Positions 1 through 8,953 of a stretch of DNA of 64,000 nt are shown piece by piece (within the stretch, counting starts at the first letter, position 1; each line of letters starts with the position of its first letter). A program made the position numbers and the translations under genes. The DNA comes from DASQHL01 sp963843685 (GTDB taxonomy: Bacteria; Chloroflexota; Dehalococcoidia; DSTF01; JACRBR01): assembly GCA_963843685.1 (NCBI GenBank), contig CAWJLO010000019.1, forward strand, positions 98,046 to 162,045, in the 5' to 3' direction. The notes beneath the pieces are model-generated. The model worked only from the letters and a program-made list of their open reading frames with translations, made no database searches and was not told the origin of the DNA.

Positions 1-921
1 CGCCTGCAACTCGATCTGCTGCCGCCCTTGGCCCGCGAATCGCGCCTCCAGCTTCCCGACCACCTCCAGGCTCGCGCCCCCGTCAGTCTCGGGGTTGTGC
101 CCCTGGTAGGCGACCCGCCCGGAGCCCGTCGTACCGATGATCGTCTCGCCCATCTGGATCCGGTTTCGTACGGCCCACGGCGTCACTACCAGCGCCGCAC
201 CTATCGCGAACGCCGCCAACGGCACGATCGCCTGCCGCCTCCAGTGCAGCAGCATCAACAGCGCCAGGAAGCCCCCGTACGCGAGGAACTCACCACGCAC
301 GTAGCCCGCGAACGCCGTCAGCGCGCCCAACCCCACGATCAACGGCACGTTCGGCTTGTCGCGGTCGAGCACGAAGTACAGGAACAGCGTCAGCAGCAGA
401 GCCAGCAGGAAACCGAAGTACGTCTCAGAGAGCAGCACGGCCGTAAACAACGCGTGCGACGGCAGCACGGCTAGCGCGAAGCCCGAGAAGACCGCCGCCG
501 TCGCCCCCACCAGCTTCCGCGCGATGAGATACACCAGCATGCAGGTGAGAGCGCCGAAAACGACGTTCGCGAGCAGACCCGCCACCCACGAATCGCCGGT
601 CGCCTTGTAGATGGCCGCCAGTGTCACTGGATAGCCGGGCGGCCAGAGCGCCGTGTCCGTCAGTTGGTACTCACCCGGATACGTTGGGTTACCGTCCGGC
701 GCCCGCCACACGTTCGGGTCGAACACGTACCCGTCGCCGGCCGCTAAGTGCCGCGCCGACGTGTCGTACCAGAGCGAGTCGTCGTACCGGCCGTCGCGCG
801 GGTCTGGATGCACGTACGCGACGACCCCGATCCGCACCAACAGCGCAACCGCCAGGATCGCCAGCGCCCAGCGCCCAGCGCCCGTTCGGTACCAATCGCC
901 GCCGCTAACCCAGCCGAACAT
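1..921 (-). CDS. ArnT/GT39-like membrane glycosyltransferase, partial
   Basis: The gene runs off the left edge: 307 codons are present and the C-terminus lies outside. It is a multi-spanning membrane protein of the GT-C superfamily (family 39/ArnT-like), expected to move a sugar from a polyprenyl-phosphate donor on the outer face of the membrane. A first helix (about residues 18-36) is followed by an external loop with the acidic pair D47-D48, where the family keeps its catalytic Asp. More hydrophobic helices and an LLSET turn follow. The ATG at 921 overlaps the upstream stop codon by 17 bases, which suggests coupled translation. It is the last of three tandem paralogues. The acceptor is unknown. 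Confidence 0.8.
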   Translation of the reverse strand, partial: MFGWVSGGDWYRTGAGRWALAILAVALLVRIGVVAYVHPDPRDGRYDDSLWYDTSARHLAAGDGYVFDPNVWRAPDGNPTYPGEYQLTDTALWPPGYPVTLAAIYKATGDSWVAGLLANVVFGALTCMLVYLIARKLVGATAAVFSGFALAVLPSHALFTAVLLSETYFGFLLALLLTLFLYFVLDRDKPNVPLIVGLGALTAFAGYVRGEFLAYGGFLALLMLLHWRRQAIVPLAAFAIGAALVVTPWAVRNRIQMGETIIGTTGSGRVAYQGHNPETDGGASLEVVGKLEARFAGQGRQQIELQA

Positions 922-2281
922 CGAGCCGCTCCATCGCTGGCAGTCGCCGCGCCCTCCGGTCCCACAACATCACCACCGTCGCAGCGGCGACCAGGATCAC
1001 CAACGGCATCGCCGGGAAGTGGAAGCGCGGGTCGCCGAAGAACACCAACGGGATGCCCAGCATGTACAGCAACGCCGCCATCGCTGCGAGGCGCCGCACG
1101 TCTTTCGAAAGCACGAACGCCGCCGCCCCGCCGAGCGCCACCGCTGCGGTCGCGTAATAGATGGCGTTCGCCGCGAACTCCAGCACCTGGCGACGGAACG
1201 CGGGAATGAAGTAGTCGTTCCCGTACGACTCCGCCGCCCAGATACCGTCGTCGTCCTTGTACAGCAACCAGTACGCCTTCTGCGCGATCAGCTTCGGCAT
1301 CCGCAGCGGGTGCGTCACAACGTCGTGCACCGCGATCCGCACGCCCTCCCGGTTCCGCCCCAACTCGACCTGCTGCGGCGACTCGCCCTCATACCCCTCG
1401 AAGCACTTCCCCTGCAACGTGAACGCCCCCTGCGCCCCGAGGTAGTTGCCGATGCACAGGTCGTCGCCGAAGTTCGTCGAGGGCCCCGTGAGTTGACCGA
1501 ACGCCACCGTATTCCGCACCGACCACGGCACCACCAGCACCGCGATCCCCGCCCAGACGATCGCCGCCTGGATCAGCGCCCGCTTCTTCGATCGGAGATA
1601 GAACAGCCAGATCAGGAGCAGCACCGCGGGAAACATCAGCGTTACACCGCGCGTCATCGTCGCGTAGCTCAGCAGCAGCCCCGCGCCGAAGAGCCGGTAC
1701 CACGACATGCCGTCGCGGCTCCAGGGGCCCCACAGCAGCACCAGCAGCGCCCCGATCCACATCATCGTGAATAGCGGCTCGGAGAGCACCGTGCCCGTGT
1801 AGTACACCTGGCTGGGAAACACCGCGAGCAGCGCGCCCGCCGCCATCCCCACCCGTCGGTCGAACAACCGGCTCGCCATGAGGTAGATGAGCAGCACCGT
1901 GATCGCGCCGAACATGCCGTTCATCATCTTCATGGAGAACGTGCTCCGTCCCCACCCGAAGATGTCGCCCGCCTTCTTCAGTCCAGCGAGCGTCGCCGGA
2001 AAGCGCCACCGGGTAGTAGGCGCAGCTTCTCGCCCGTCGGCCGCACATAGCCGTCACCGTCGGCGATCGTCGTCGCCGAAGAGCGCGTACAGCGTTGGGT
2101 CGTTAAGTCCCTGCGGCGCCCGGTCGTTGTATGCGATCCAGGCCGCCCGCGGCACGATCGCCAGCACGAACAGCGCCAGCATCAGCAGGATGTCGAGCCG
2201 CGGCACCACGAACGCGCGCGCCGCCGGCGCCTCCACGGCCGCGCCCCGTTCGATGCGGACGGCGGGCGTCTCCGCGCTCAC
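905..2281 (-). pseudogene. ArnT/GT39-like membrane glycosyltransferase, frameshifted
   Basis: This is the middle of three tandem GT39-like paralogues. A GTG start at 2281 overlaps the upstream TGA by four bases (GTGA) and gives an N-terminus with one membrane helix and the phrase NDPTLYALFGDDD. The frame is then lost. The expected GDGYVRPTGEK and AYYP segments lie in other frames, and the remainder, from FPATLAGLKKAGD to the stop at 905, is in a further frame. Two or three indels therefore sit within about 80 bases (roughly 2000-2075). Both halves align well with the neighbouring paralogues, so sequence error is at least as likely as decay. If intact, the protein would be about 455 residues and membrane-embedded. 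Confidence 0.75.
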
Positions 2282-3582
2282 GCCTCGGCGTATCTCCCGC
2301 CCAGCGCGCGCTCCGGGCTCCGAAGCGCCTCGAACAGCACAACTGTGCCTCGCGCGCCGAGCAGCGCGATCGCGAACACCACCGGGTAGTGAAACCGCGC
2401 GTCGCCGAAGAACACGACGTGCGTCGCCGTCCATGCCAACAGCGTGAGCGGCAGGATGCCCGCGATGTCGCCCAGGCGGCTCCGGATCGAAAGCACCCCG
2501 ACACCGGCAAGCGCCAGCGCAGCGAACCAGAACGCGTTCGCCAACCCGCGGAGGAAGTCCTCCATCGACTGCGACGAGTAGTACCCCGGCTTGTACGCCG
2601 CGTTCCAGTCGAGCGCGGTCGCATCGGACTCATACATCGCCCGGATCTTGGAGCCGCTCAGCCGCACCTCGTTCACCGGATGGGTCACCATGTACGAGAG
2701 CCCCTTCTTCAGCGCGAGCCTGTCCGCCTTCACCTCGTACTGCGGCTGGGTGAGCGTACCACGCTCCGGCAGAGGGGGGTCAGATTCGGGGATGTTCATT
2801 CGCCCGGTCGCGTCGTCGTGGTTACCGATCCAGAGATTCGGCCCTAAGTTCGTCGCGATGAGCACCGGGCTGCCGAGCTGGTGATCGTTCCGCACAACCC
2901 ATGGCGCGATGACCACCGCCGCGCCAATCGCGGCCAGCATAACCCAGGCCACCGCCGGTCGCCATCTGTACCCTGCCATCCCCCACGCCGCGAGCGCCAG
3001 GGGCAACAGCACCAGCGCCTGTCCGCGCGTCAGCGCTGCAAGCCCTGTCAGCACGCCGAGCGCGAGCAGGATCGTTCCCCGCCACGCGCCCGCCCTCGGC
3101 GTCAGCACGATCAACAGGAACGCCGTTGCGAACAGCAGCGTGAATAACGGCTCCGAGAGCGCCAACGACGAGAAGTACACCTGCCCCGGCCACACCGCCG
3201 CGGCAAGCGCACCCACCAACGCCGTGCGCCGGTCGAACAGCGTCAATCCGATCGCGTAGACGACCGCCACGGTTGCCGTCGAGAGTAGGGCGTTCGCCAC
3301 GTACGCCTGGGTCGACCCCTCGCCGGCGACCTTGAACAGCATGCCCAGGGCAATCGGGTAGCCGGGAGGCCACGACGCGGTCAGCGTGCCCGTGAACGGG
3401 TTCACGTATCCGTCGCCGTTGGCGAAGTAGTGCGCCGCTGAGTAGTACCAGGCCGTGTCGTCGAAGCGGCCGTCAGTCGGATCCGGATGGACGCAGATGA
3501 TCCAGACGATGCGGACGGCGAAGGCGAGGAGGAGAATCAGTCCGAAAGCCGGGAGATGCCTCCGGATCTGCGTCGCCTTCAA
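2278..3582 (-). CDS. ArnT/GT39-like membrane glycosyltransferase
   Basis: This is the intact member of the three-gene GT39-like series, 434 residues. An N-terminal helix (about residues 12-31) leads to the loop HPDPTDGRFDD, with acidic residues D41-D42 at the catalytic position of the family, then NGDGYVNP, WPPGYP and about ten more membrane helices with the LALSEP turn. Family members transfer sugars from undecaprenyl- or dolichyl-phosphate carriers to lipids or proteins outside the cytoplasm. The downstream paralogue starts inside this stop codon, so the three genes are probably one transcription unit. Substrate cannot be told from sequence. Confidence 0.85.
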   Translation of the reverse strand: MKATQIRRHLPAFGLILLLAFAVRIVWIICVHPDPTDGRFDDTAWYYSAAHYFANGDGYVNPFTGTLTASWPPGYPIALGMLFKVAGEGSTQAYVANALLSTATVAVVYAIGLTLFDRRTALVGALAAAVWPGQVYFSSLALSEPLFTLLFATAFLLIVLTPRAGAWRGTILLALGVLTGLAALTRGQALVLLPLALAAWGMAGYRWRPAVAWVMLAAIGAAVVIAPWVVRNDHQLGSPVLIATNLGPNLWIGNHDDATGRMNIPESDPPLPERGTLTQPQYEVKADRLALKKGLSYMVTHPVNEVRLSGSKIRAMYESDATALDWNAAYKPGYYSSQSMEDFLRGLANAFWFAALALAGVGVLSIRSRLGDIAGILPLTLLAWTATHVVFFGDARFHYPVVFAIALLGARGTVVLFEALRSPERALGGRYAEA

Positions 3583-3592
3583 AGGACGGGAG

Positions 3593-5128
3593 TCACTCTT
3601 GCTTGCCTCCCTGAGCGAACACCGCGGCCGGTGTCACCTGGTGCAGGTGACCGTCCTGCAGCTCCACGAGGTACGGCTCCCCCTCCAGGCTCTGCTGCAG
3701 CCGCTTCAGGTCGGCCGAAGTCAGCGCCCGGACACTGACATCCTTACCATACAGCGCCCGGCCGACAGATGTCATCCACGTTGGCTGCCAGTACGGGTTC
3801 GTCCACAGGCCCTGGTCGTCCACGACGTACACCGTCGTGCCGGCCGGCACCTGCTGATACGTCGCGCGCAGATCATCCGCCAGTAACTGCCAGCGGTTCG
3901 TCTGCTCGACGAACGGCTGCGTCTGGTGGATCGTCTGCCACGAATACAGACCGGCCACCGTCACGACCGCGAGCGCCGCCACCACGTGCGCCCCCGGCCG
4001 CCACAGCCGCGCCCCCTGCTCGTGCAACCAGCCTGCCGCCACCGCCACCAGGATCGCGAAGAACGGCAGCGACATGTACGTGTACCGCGTCGCCGTCCAC
4101 ATCTTCCCCGGCACGTACGGCGCCACGCCGATCACCATCCCGACGGCCGCAATACGCGCGATCATCGGCCCGCGGACGAAGAAGAAGATCGCCGCGCCGA
4201 TCACCACCGAGCCCCACGCCCACTCCAGCCCGGACGGGTTCTTCGGGATCGCCCCCACCGGGTACGCCAGCCGCGACATGTAGACGAAGGTCTCGCGGGG
4301 GATGTGCCATCCCATCCCGTAGAAGCCGCCATCGACGCCCTGGCATCCGCACCCGCTCAGCCCGCCCACCAGCAGGGTCGAAGCGATCGCAAACGGCGTC
4401 ATCTTCAATGCGAAGTCCAGTATGTCGCGCCTGCGCACCAGCGACGTCAACGCGAAGTACACCAGCAGCACCGCGCCCATCACGACGCCGCCCTCGTTCG
4501 CGAGGAACCCCGCGACGAACAGCAGCAGCGACGCCCAGTACCACCCCGCCCGCCGCTCGTCGCTCTCCACGTAGCGGTAGAGCGCGTACAGTGCCGTGAT
4601 CAGCAAGAATTCGCTGAACACGTGCGGGAACGCCGTGATGTACGTCACGGTGTGCACCGCCGACGCCGACAAGGCGAATATCGTCGCCGCGCCGATCGCC
4701 AGGAACAGCCGCTTCGTCATCGAGACGACCAGGGCGTACAGCATCACGATCGTGCCGACGTGGAACGACAGGTTCACGATGCGCCACGGCAGCGCGTTGA
4801 ATCCGAACATCTTGAATTCGGCCCAGTACGCCAGCATCGTCAGCGGGCGCCAGTTGGGCGTCATGTCCCGCAGCAGCACGACGTCCCGGACGTACGCGGG
4901 GAAGCTCCGCGACTGGATGTCGCCCAGCACCAGGAAGTCGTCGCCAAAGAAGTAGAAGTGCATCGTGGGCACGTGGATGCCCACGACCAGCGCGATCAGC
5001 AGGACCAGCGGCAGGTGCCGCACGTTCCGCCGCAGTGCAGCAGCCAGCGCCCCGATGTCAGGGTGCTCGAAGGCGGTGGAGCGCGTCGCAAGGACGGCTG
5101 CCGATCGCTGTGCTCCGACGCTCTGCAT
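3593..5128 (-). CDS. GT-C-like polytopic membrane protein
   Basis: This 511-residue protein has about ten to twelve hydrophobic segments and a soluble C-terminal tail of roughly 110 residues. The segment FYFFGDDFLVLG (acidic pair D63-D64) just after the first helix is the usual active-site loop of GT-C glycosyltransferases, so a polyprenyl-phosphate-sugar-dependent transferase is the best guess, though no subfamily is recognisable. It lies 10 bases upstream of the GT39-like trio on the same strand and probably belongs to the same envelope glycosylation operon. The C-terminal tail (WQLLADDLRATYQQVP onward) looks like a small extracytoplasmic domain. Confidence 0.7.
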   Translation of the reverse strand: MQSVGAQRSAAVLATRSTAFEHPDIGALAAALRRNVRHLPLVLLIALVVGIHVPTMHFYFFGDDFLVLGDIQSRSFPAYVRDVVLLRDMTPNWRPLTMLAYWAEFKMFGFNALPWRIVNLSFHVGTIVMLYALVVSMTKRLFLAIGAATIFALSASAVHTVTYITAFPHVFSEFLLITALYALYRYVESDERRAGWYWASLLLFVAGFLANEGGVVMGAVLLVYFALTSLVRRRDILDFALKMTPFAIASTLLVGGLSGCGCQGVDGGFYGMGWHIPRETFVYMSRLAYPVGAIPKNPSGLEWAWGSVVIGAAIFFFVRGPMIARIAAVGMVIGVAPYVPGKMWTATRYTYMSLPFFAILVAVAAGWLHEQGARLWRPGAHVVAALAVVTVAGLYSWQTIHQTQPFVEQTNRWQLLADDLRATYQQVPAGTTVYVVDDQGLWTNPYWQPTWMTSVGRALYGKDVSVRALTSADLKRLQQSLEGEPYLVELQDGHLHQVTPAAVFAQGGKQE

Positions 5129-5332
5129 GAAAGAATGCGCCTTGCCCGGTATTCAGGATGTTGTGGCGATGGTAGCATCGGCCATTTGTGGCGGCAATAC
5201 AGTGGGGGTCAGAATCGCCCCTCGCTTGTAAAGCCGCTGCCCGGCGCCCGATGGGGCGAAGTCAATCCTGAATCCACGCGTCACAGGTTGCTTAGAGGCG
5301 TCGCGACGAGCCAGCTTGGCTCGGAGGAAACG

Positions 5333-5824
5333 TCAGCTCGCGGGGCCCAGCCGCCCGTATTTCCCGCGATAGAACAGCAGCGGCGCGCCCCCCCTGACAA
5401 TTCCGTGGTCAACGACCTCGCCCAGCACCATCGAGTGGTCGCCCCCTGAGTGGACGGATGCCACGCGGCACTCCAGGAACGCCAGGCAGTCCTCCAGCAC
5501 AGGCACGCCCGTCGTCCCCCGGCGGAACCCCACCCCCCGCAACGACCCCAGTTCCGGCTCCTCGTGCTTGGCGAACAGCCGCGACACGTCCTCTTGGTGC
5601 TCTCCCAGGATGTTCACGGCGAACACCCGCCCCTGCTCGATCACGCGGTGCGTGTATGTGTTCTTCTCAACGCACACCAGCACCATCACTGGATCCAGCG
5701 AGAGCGACGCCACGGCGTTCGCCGTCATCCCCTGCAGCTCGTCGCCCGCCGCCGTCGTGATGATCGTGACGCCCGTCGCGAAGTGCCCGATGACGTTGCG
5801 ATATTCCAGGGGGTCGATCTTCAC
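5333..5824 (-). CDS. flavin reductase family protein (RutF/HpaC-like)
   Basis: This is a small FMN-binding flavin reductase domain of 163 residues from the GTG at 5824. That start gives the canonical N-terminus KIDPLEYRNVIGHFATGV and has a GGGAG ribosome site six bases upstream. An upstream in-frame ATG at 5863 is possible but would add an atypical leader. Family features seen are GHFATGVTIITT, the MTANAVASLSLDPVMVLVCV flavin-binding strand and the C-terminal LLFYRGKYGRL. Such proteins reduce FMN or FAD with NAD(P)H to feed monooxygenases, or act alone. No partner monooxygenase is adjacent, although a flavin-dependent acyl-CoA-dehydrogenase-like gene lies 15 kb away. Confidence 0.88.
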   Translation of the reverse strand: MKIDPLEYRNVIGHFATGVTIITTAAGDELQGMTANAVASLSLDPVMVLVCVEKNTYTHRVIEQGRVFAVNILGEHQEDVSRLFAKHEEPELGSLRGVGFRRGTTGVPVLEDCLAFLECRVASVHSGGDHSMVLGEVVDHGIVRGGAPLLFYRGKYGRLGPAS

Positions 5825-5929
5825 GTGCGCTCCCGCCGAATTCACGAGAAATTGACGGCGCACTATAGCATCGCCGGATTCAGAGCACGCTCGGTGCCAC
5901 GCCCGGCCCCGGCCACGAGGATGGGGGAC

Positions 5930-6220
5930 TTACTCGCCCAGCGGGATGATCACGCTCGCGTGCGCCGTGTTCAGCAGCAAGAACGGTGCCCGCTTGGTCT
6001 CCTCATCGACATCGCTCCGACCCGTCCGGATCGTGACGTCCGTCAGCAGCATGTACCGCTCATTCCCCGCCGCGTTCCGCAGCGAGTCGCTGAGCCGCAC
6101 GCCGTTCGCATGCGCGTACTCGCCCTCGATGAGCCCTGCTTCCGTGAACACCCGCACGCGCGTGTGCGACTTCTCGAAGTAATCGGGGGCGGCTGTCGCG
6201 GCCGCCTGTGTGTCGTTCAT
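5930..6220 (-). CDS. conserved small protein, function unknown
   Basis: A 96-residue soluble protein with no signal peptide or membrane segment. It reads as a short beta-rich domain: HTRVRVFTEAGLIEGEYAHANGVRLSD, then RYMLLTDVTI and a hydrophobic terminal strand. This resembles small uncharacterised domains of the DUF6812 kind, but that resemblance is from memory and weak. It ends the run phosphatase-small protein on the minus strand, 12 bases after the histidine phosphatase start, and is probably co-transcribed with it. Confidence 0.6.
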   Translation of the reverse strand: MNDTQAAATAAPDYFEKSHTRVRVFTEAGLIEGEYAHANGVRLSDSLRNAAGNERYMLLTDVTIRTGRSDVDEETKRAPFLLLNTAHASVIIPLGE

Positions 6221-6232
6221 CTGGGGCCTCTC

Positions 6233-6862
6233 TCAGCGGAGTCCGCCACCCAGCCCGGCGGCGGCAAGGTACGACTGGTCGTTCAACAGCAGTAACGTCC
6301 CGCCGTCTTCCCCTATATCAAGCACAGTCCGCGACGCCAGTTCGTGCTTGATCCTCCGGAACTCCGCCAGCGGCAGCCCGATCGCCCGGCACACCAGCGC
6401 CCCGATGACGAAATTGTGGCTCACGGCCACCACCTCGCCCCCGGTGAGCGCGGCACGCCAGCCTTGGACCGCCGCCCACGCCCGCTCCTGCACCTCGGCA
6501 AGCGTCTCACCCCCCGGCATGCGCGCCTCCGCCACCTCGCTCGAGACCCAGCGCCGCAGGAAATCCGGGTACCGCTCCCGCAGCTCCACACCCGTCAGGT
6601 GCTCCATCTCCCCCACGTCCATCTCGATCAGCGCAGTGTCCTCTTGCACCGCCAGGCCTGTGCTCCGCCCGATCGCCAGCGCCGTCTCCCGCGCCCGCGA
6701 CAGCGGGCTCGTGTACAACGCGTCCGGCGCCGTCCGAAACGACGCGGCGACCGCCGCCGCTTGCGCCCTCCCTTGCTCGTTCAACGGCGCGTCGAACCGC
6801 CCGAGGGTCAGCCGCCCTTTGTTGTGGTCCGTCTCGCCGTGCCGGATGAGAATGAGCCGCAT
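6233..6862 (-). CDS. histidine phosphatase family protein (phosphoglycerate mutase-like)
   Basis: A 209-residue branch-1 histidine phosphatase. The catalytic RHGET motif starts at residue 7 (LILIRHGETDHN), followed by RFDAPLNEQGRAQA, the second arginine segment YTSPLSRARETA, the acid EMDVGEMEHLTG and the distal histidine in VVAVSHNFVIGAL. Members hydrolyse phosphate esters (alpha-ribazole phosphate, phosphoglycerate, nucleotides). Nothing here separates these, and no cobalamin genes are nearby. Its ATG overlaps the TGA of the DUF2344 gene by one base (TGATG), so the two are translationally coupled. Confidence 0.9.
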   Translation of the reverse strand: MRLILIRHGETDHNKGRLTLGRFDAPLNEQGRAQAAAVAASFRTAPDALYTSPLSRARETALAIGRSTGLAVQEDTALIEMDVGEMEHLTGVELRERYPDFLRRWVSSEVAEARMPGGETLAEVQERAWAAVQGWRAALTGGEVVAVSHNFVIGALVCRAIGLPLAEFRRIKHELASRTVLDIGEDGGTLLLLNDQSYLAAAGLGGGLR

Positions 6863-7554
6863 CAGCCGGCAAACCGGCCGCGCTTCCGCCAGGCCTCCCG
6901 TGCCGGCGACGTCCCGCTCAACACGAGCTTCGTGCGGTGGATCCGAACCGGCACGCCAAACCCAAGCGCAGCCGCCACCTGGTCCGGCCGCCCCGATCCC
7001 GAGTTGTCGTTCTTCAACCGCATGTGCAACCGCACAGTCGCACCCTCGCGCCCCGTCACGCGCACGTCATCCACCAGCGCGCGGATGTCGTACTGGCGCA
7101 CCTCGTCCTCGCGCATGTGCTGCCACGGTACGCTGTCCGCCGCCAGGAACTGCGCGATCGCCTCTTCTACCTCGATACCCTCGCCGGGCTCTACGTCGAC
7201 GTCGTACTCCGCGAAACGCACTTCCGCCTGCAGCGCCGGCAGCCCCAGACCCACCTCCTCCACCGAGCGCACCGCCAGCGCCGGCGGCAGCTGGCGGGAG
7301 ACCTGCTCCACCAATCGCCGCGGCGTCATCGGCTCCTCCAGGAAGACGTCCATCAGCTCGGCTTCGCTCGTCGTCCCCACCGCCAGCGGCGCCGCCAGCG
7401 AGATCTGCGCGTGCGGCGAGAACCCCTCCGAGTAGCTCACCGGGACGTCGGCACGCCGAAGAGCGCGCTCCCAGAACCGCATTTGGTCCAGGTGCGTGAT
7501 GTACTTCATCTCGTCCCCGCGTGCGAACGTCACCCGCAGTCGCTGTACCTTCAT
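6862..7554 (-). CDS. DUF2344 / TIGR03936 radical-SAM-linked protein
   Basis: This 230-residue protein has the signature start of the TIGR03936 (DUF2344) family: VTFARGDEMKYITHLDQMRFWERALRRADVPVSYSEGFSPHAQ, followed by PLAVGTTSEAELMDV. In many bacteria this domain is fused to, or encoded next to, a B12-dependent radical SAM protein (TIGR03960). Here no radical SAM gene is adjacent on either side. The protein overlaps the phosphatase gene downstream and lies just after the CorC-like gene. Its biochemical role is not established. It may work with a radical SAM enzyme encoded elsewhere. Confidence 0.85.
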   Translation of the reverse strand: MKVQRLRVTFARGDEMKYITHLDQMRFWERALRRADVPVSYSEGFSPHAQISLAAPLAVGTTSEAELMDVFLEEPMTPRRLVEQVSRQLPPALAVRSVEEVGLGLPALQAEVRFAEYDVDVEPGEGIEVEEAIAQFLAADSVPWQHMREDEVRQYDIRALVDDVRVTGREGATVRLHMRLKNDNSGSGRPDQVAAALGFGVPVRIHRTKLVLSGTSPAREAWRKRGRFAG

Positions 7555-7573
7555 CGCCCCGCCTCCGCGTCGG

Positions 7574-8863
7574 TCAAAGCTTCGTGATGACGACGCTCTC
7601 GATCTTTACGCCCTTTACATCCGACACAGTCAGCTTGAAGCCGTCCTGCGTCACAGTTTCGCCCACGCGCGGAATATGGCCGAGCTGCTCCAGCACGAAA
7701 CCAGCCACGGTCTCGTAATCGCCCTCCGGGATCTCGACCCCCAACTCTTCGCGCACGTCGTAGATGCTCATCCCGCCGTCGACGCGTGTCGTGTGCTCGT
7801 CGATCGCCGAGAACTCCTCCACCGATTGCCCCAGCTCGTCCACAACCCGGCCCACCATCTCCTCCAGCAGCAGCTCCAGCGTCACCACGCCCGCGACGCC
7901 CCCGTACTCGTCGACCACCACCGCCATCTGCTGCCGCTCCTCCTGCATCTGTCCGAGCAGCGCGCTCACCAGCTTCGTCTCGGGGATGAACGTCGCCGGC
8001 CGGATCAGGCTCTCGATGGGCGAGTCTTCGCGCACCTCTTGCTTCGCCAGCGCCCGCAGCACGTCCTTGATGCTCACTATCCCCACGACGTCGTCCACGT
8101 CCTCGTGGTATACGGGGAACCGCGAGTGAGGTGTCTCGTAGAACGTCTCGAAGAACTCCCGTACTGTCTCGCTCTGCTCCAGCCACACCACGTCGGTTCG
8201 CGGGATCATGATCTCGTTCACCCGCCGGTCGTGGAAGTGGAACACCCGATCCAGCAACTCCGCCTCGCTGATCCCGACCGCCCCCTCCTCCGCGCCGATG
8301 TCGATCAGCATCCGCAGCTCGGCTTCGGTCACCGTGTGCGCCACTGCACCGCGGCCGAACAGGTTCGGGATCACCGCCAGCGCGTTGATCAGCGGCGTTG
8401 CGACCCGCACCAACAGCTCCACCGGCAGCGCCACCGCGAACGCCAGTCGCTCCGGCGTGCGCGCCGCCATCACCTTCGGCGTGTACTCGCCGAACTCCGC
8501 CGCGATCAACGGGATCGCGATCAGGCTCGCCAGGTACCCCCACTTGCCGAAGCTGTCGACGGCGATCACTGTGCCGGCCGTCGACGCCAGGAAGATCGAG
8601 AGGTTCTGCAGGATCACCACGACGCCGAAGTAGCGCTCCTGCGACGCCTTCAACCGCGCTAGCGCCTTCGCCGAGCGCTGCCCTTCCTCCGCCGCCGCCC
8701 GCACCTTCAACCGGCTCGACGCCACCACCGCGATCTCGATCGCGTTGACAGCCGCATACCCGCACAGCCCACCCACGAACAGGACGATGGCCAGCGGTGT
8801 CGGAATGGAGAGAGAGGCGCCCTCGGCCAGGAGCGGACCGGAGAGCGGGAGGCTATCTAACAT
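7574..8863 (-). CDS. CNNM/CorC-HlyC family transmembrane CBS protein
   Basis: This 429-residue protein, counted from the ATG at 8863, has the order expected for the HlyC/CorC family: a DUF21 (CNNM) membrane domain with three to four helices in the first 190 residues, two CBS domains (around MIPRTDVVWLEQS and VVGIVSIKDVLRAL to VVDEYGGVAGVVTLEDLLEE-like sequence), and a C-terminal CorC_HlyC domain starting near SAIDEHTTRVDGGMSIYD. Homologues are linked to Mg2+/Co2+ export or resistance, and CBS domains bind adenosyl ligands. A longer in-frame start at 8902 would add 13 residues with no membrane role. It is 19 bases upstream of the DUF2344 gene. Confidence 0.9.
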   Translation of the reverse strand: MLDSLPLSGPLLAEGASLSIPTPLAIVLFVGGLCGYAAVNAIEIAVVASSRLKVRAAAEEGQRSAKALARLKASQERYFGVVVILQNLSIFLASTAGTVIAVDSFGKWGYLASLIAIPLIAAEFGEYTPKVMAARTPERLAFAVALPVELLVRVATPLINALAVIPNLFGRGAVAHTVTEAELRMLIDIGAEEGAVGISEAELLDRVFHFHDRRVNEIMIPRTDVVWLEQSETVREFFETFYETPHSRFPVYHEDVDDVVGIVSIKDVLRALAKQEVREDSPIESLIRPATFIPETKLVSALLGQMQEERQQMAVVVDEYGGVAGVVTLELLLEEMVGRVVDELGQSVEEFSAIDEHTTRVDGGMSIYDVREELGVEIPEGDYETVAGFVLEQLGHIPRVGETVTQDGFKLTVSDVKGVKIESVVITKL

Positions 8864-8953
8864 GCAGCAGGAGCGGACTCGGGCCGCGTGGCCGGAACGC
8901 ACGGCGCCCCGGTGCCGCCATCATAGCGCAACGGCTGGAGCCCGATTCGATGC

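Noticed and set aside
653..1774. Long plus-strand open frame opposite the GT39-like genes
   Set aside because: Arg/His/Pro-rich translation typical of the antisense of a GC-rich gene, while the minus-strand frames give clear GT39-like sequence.
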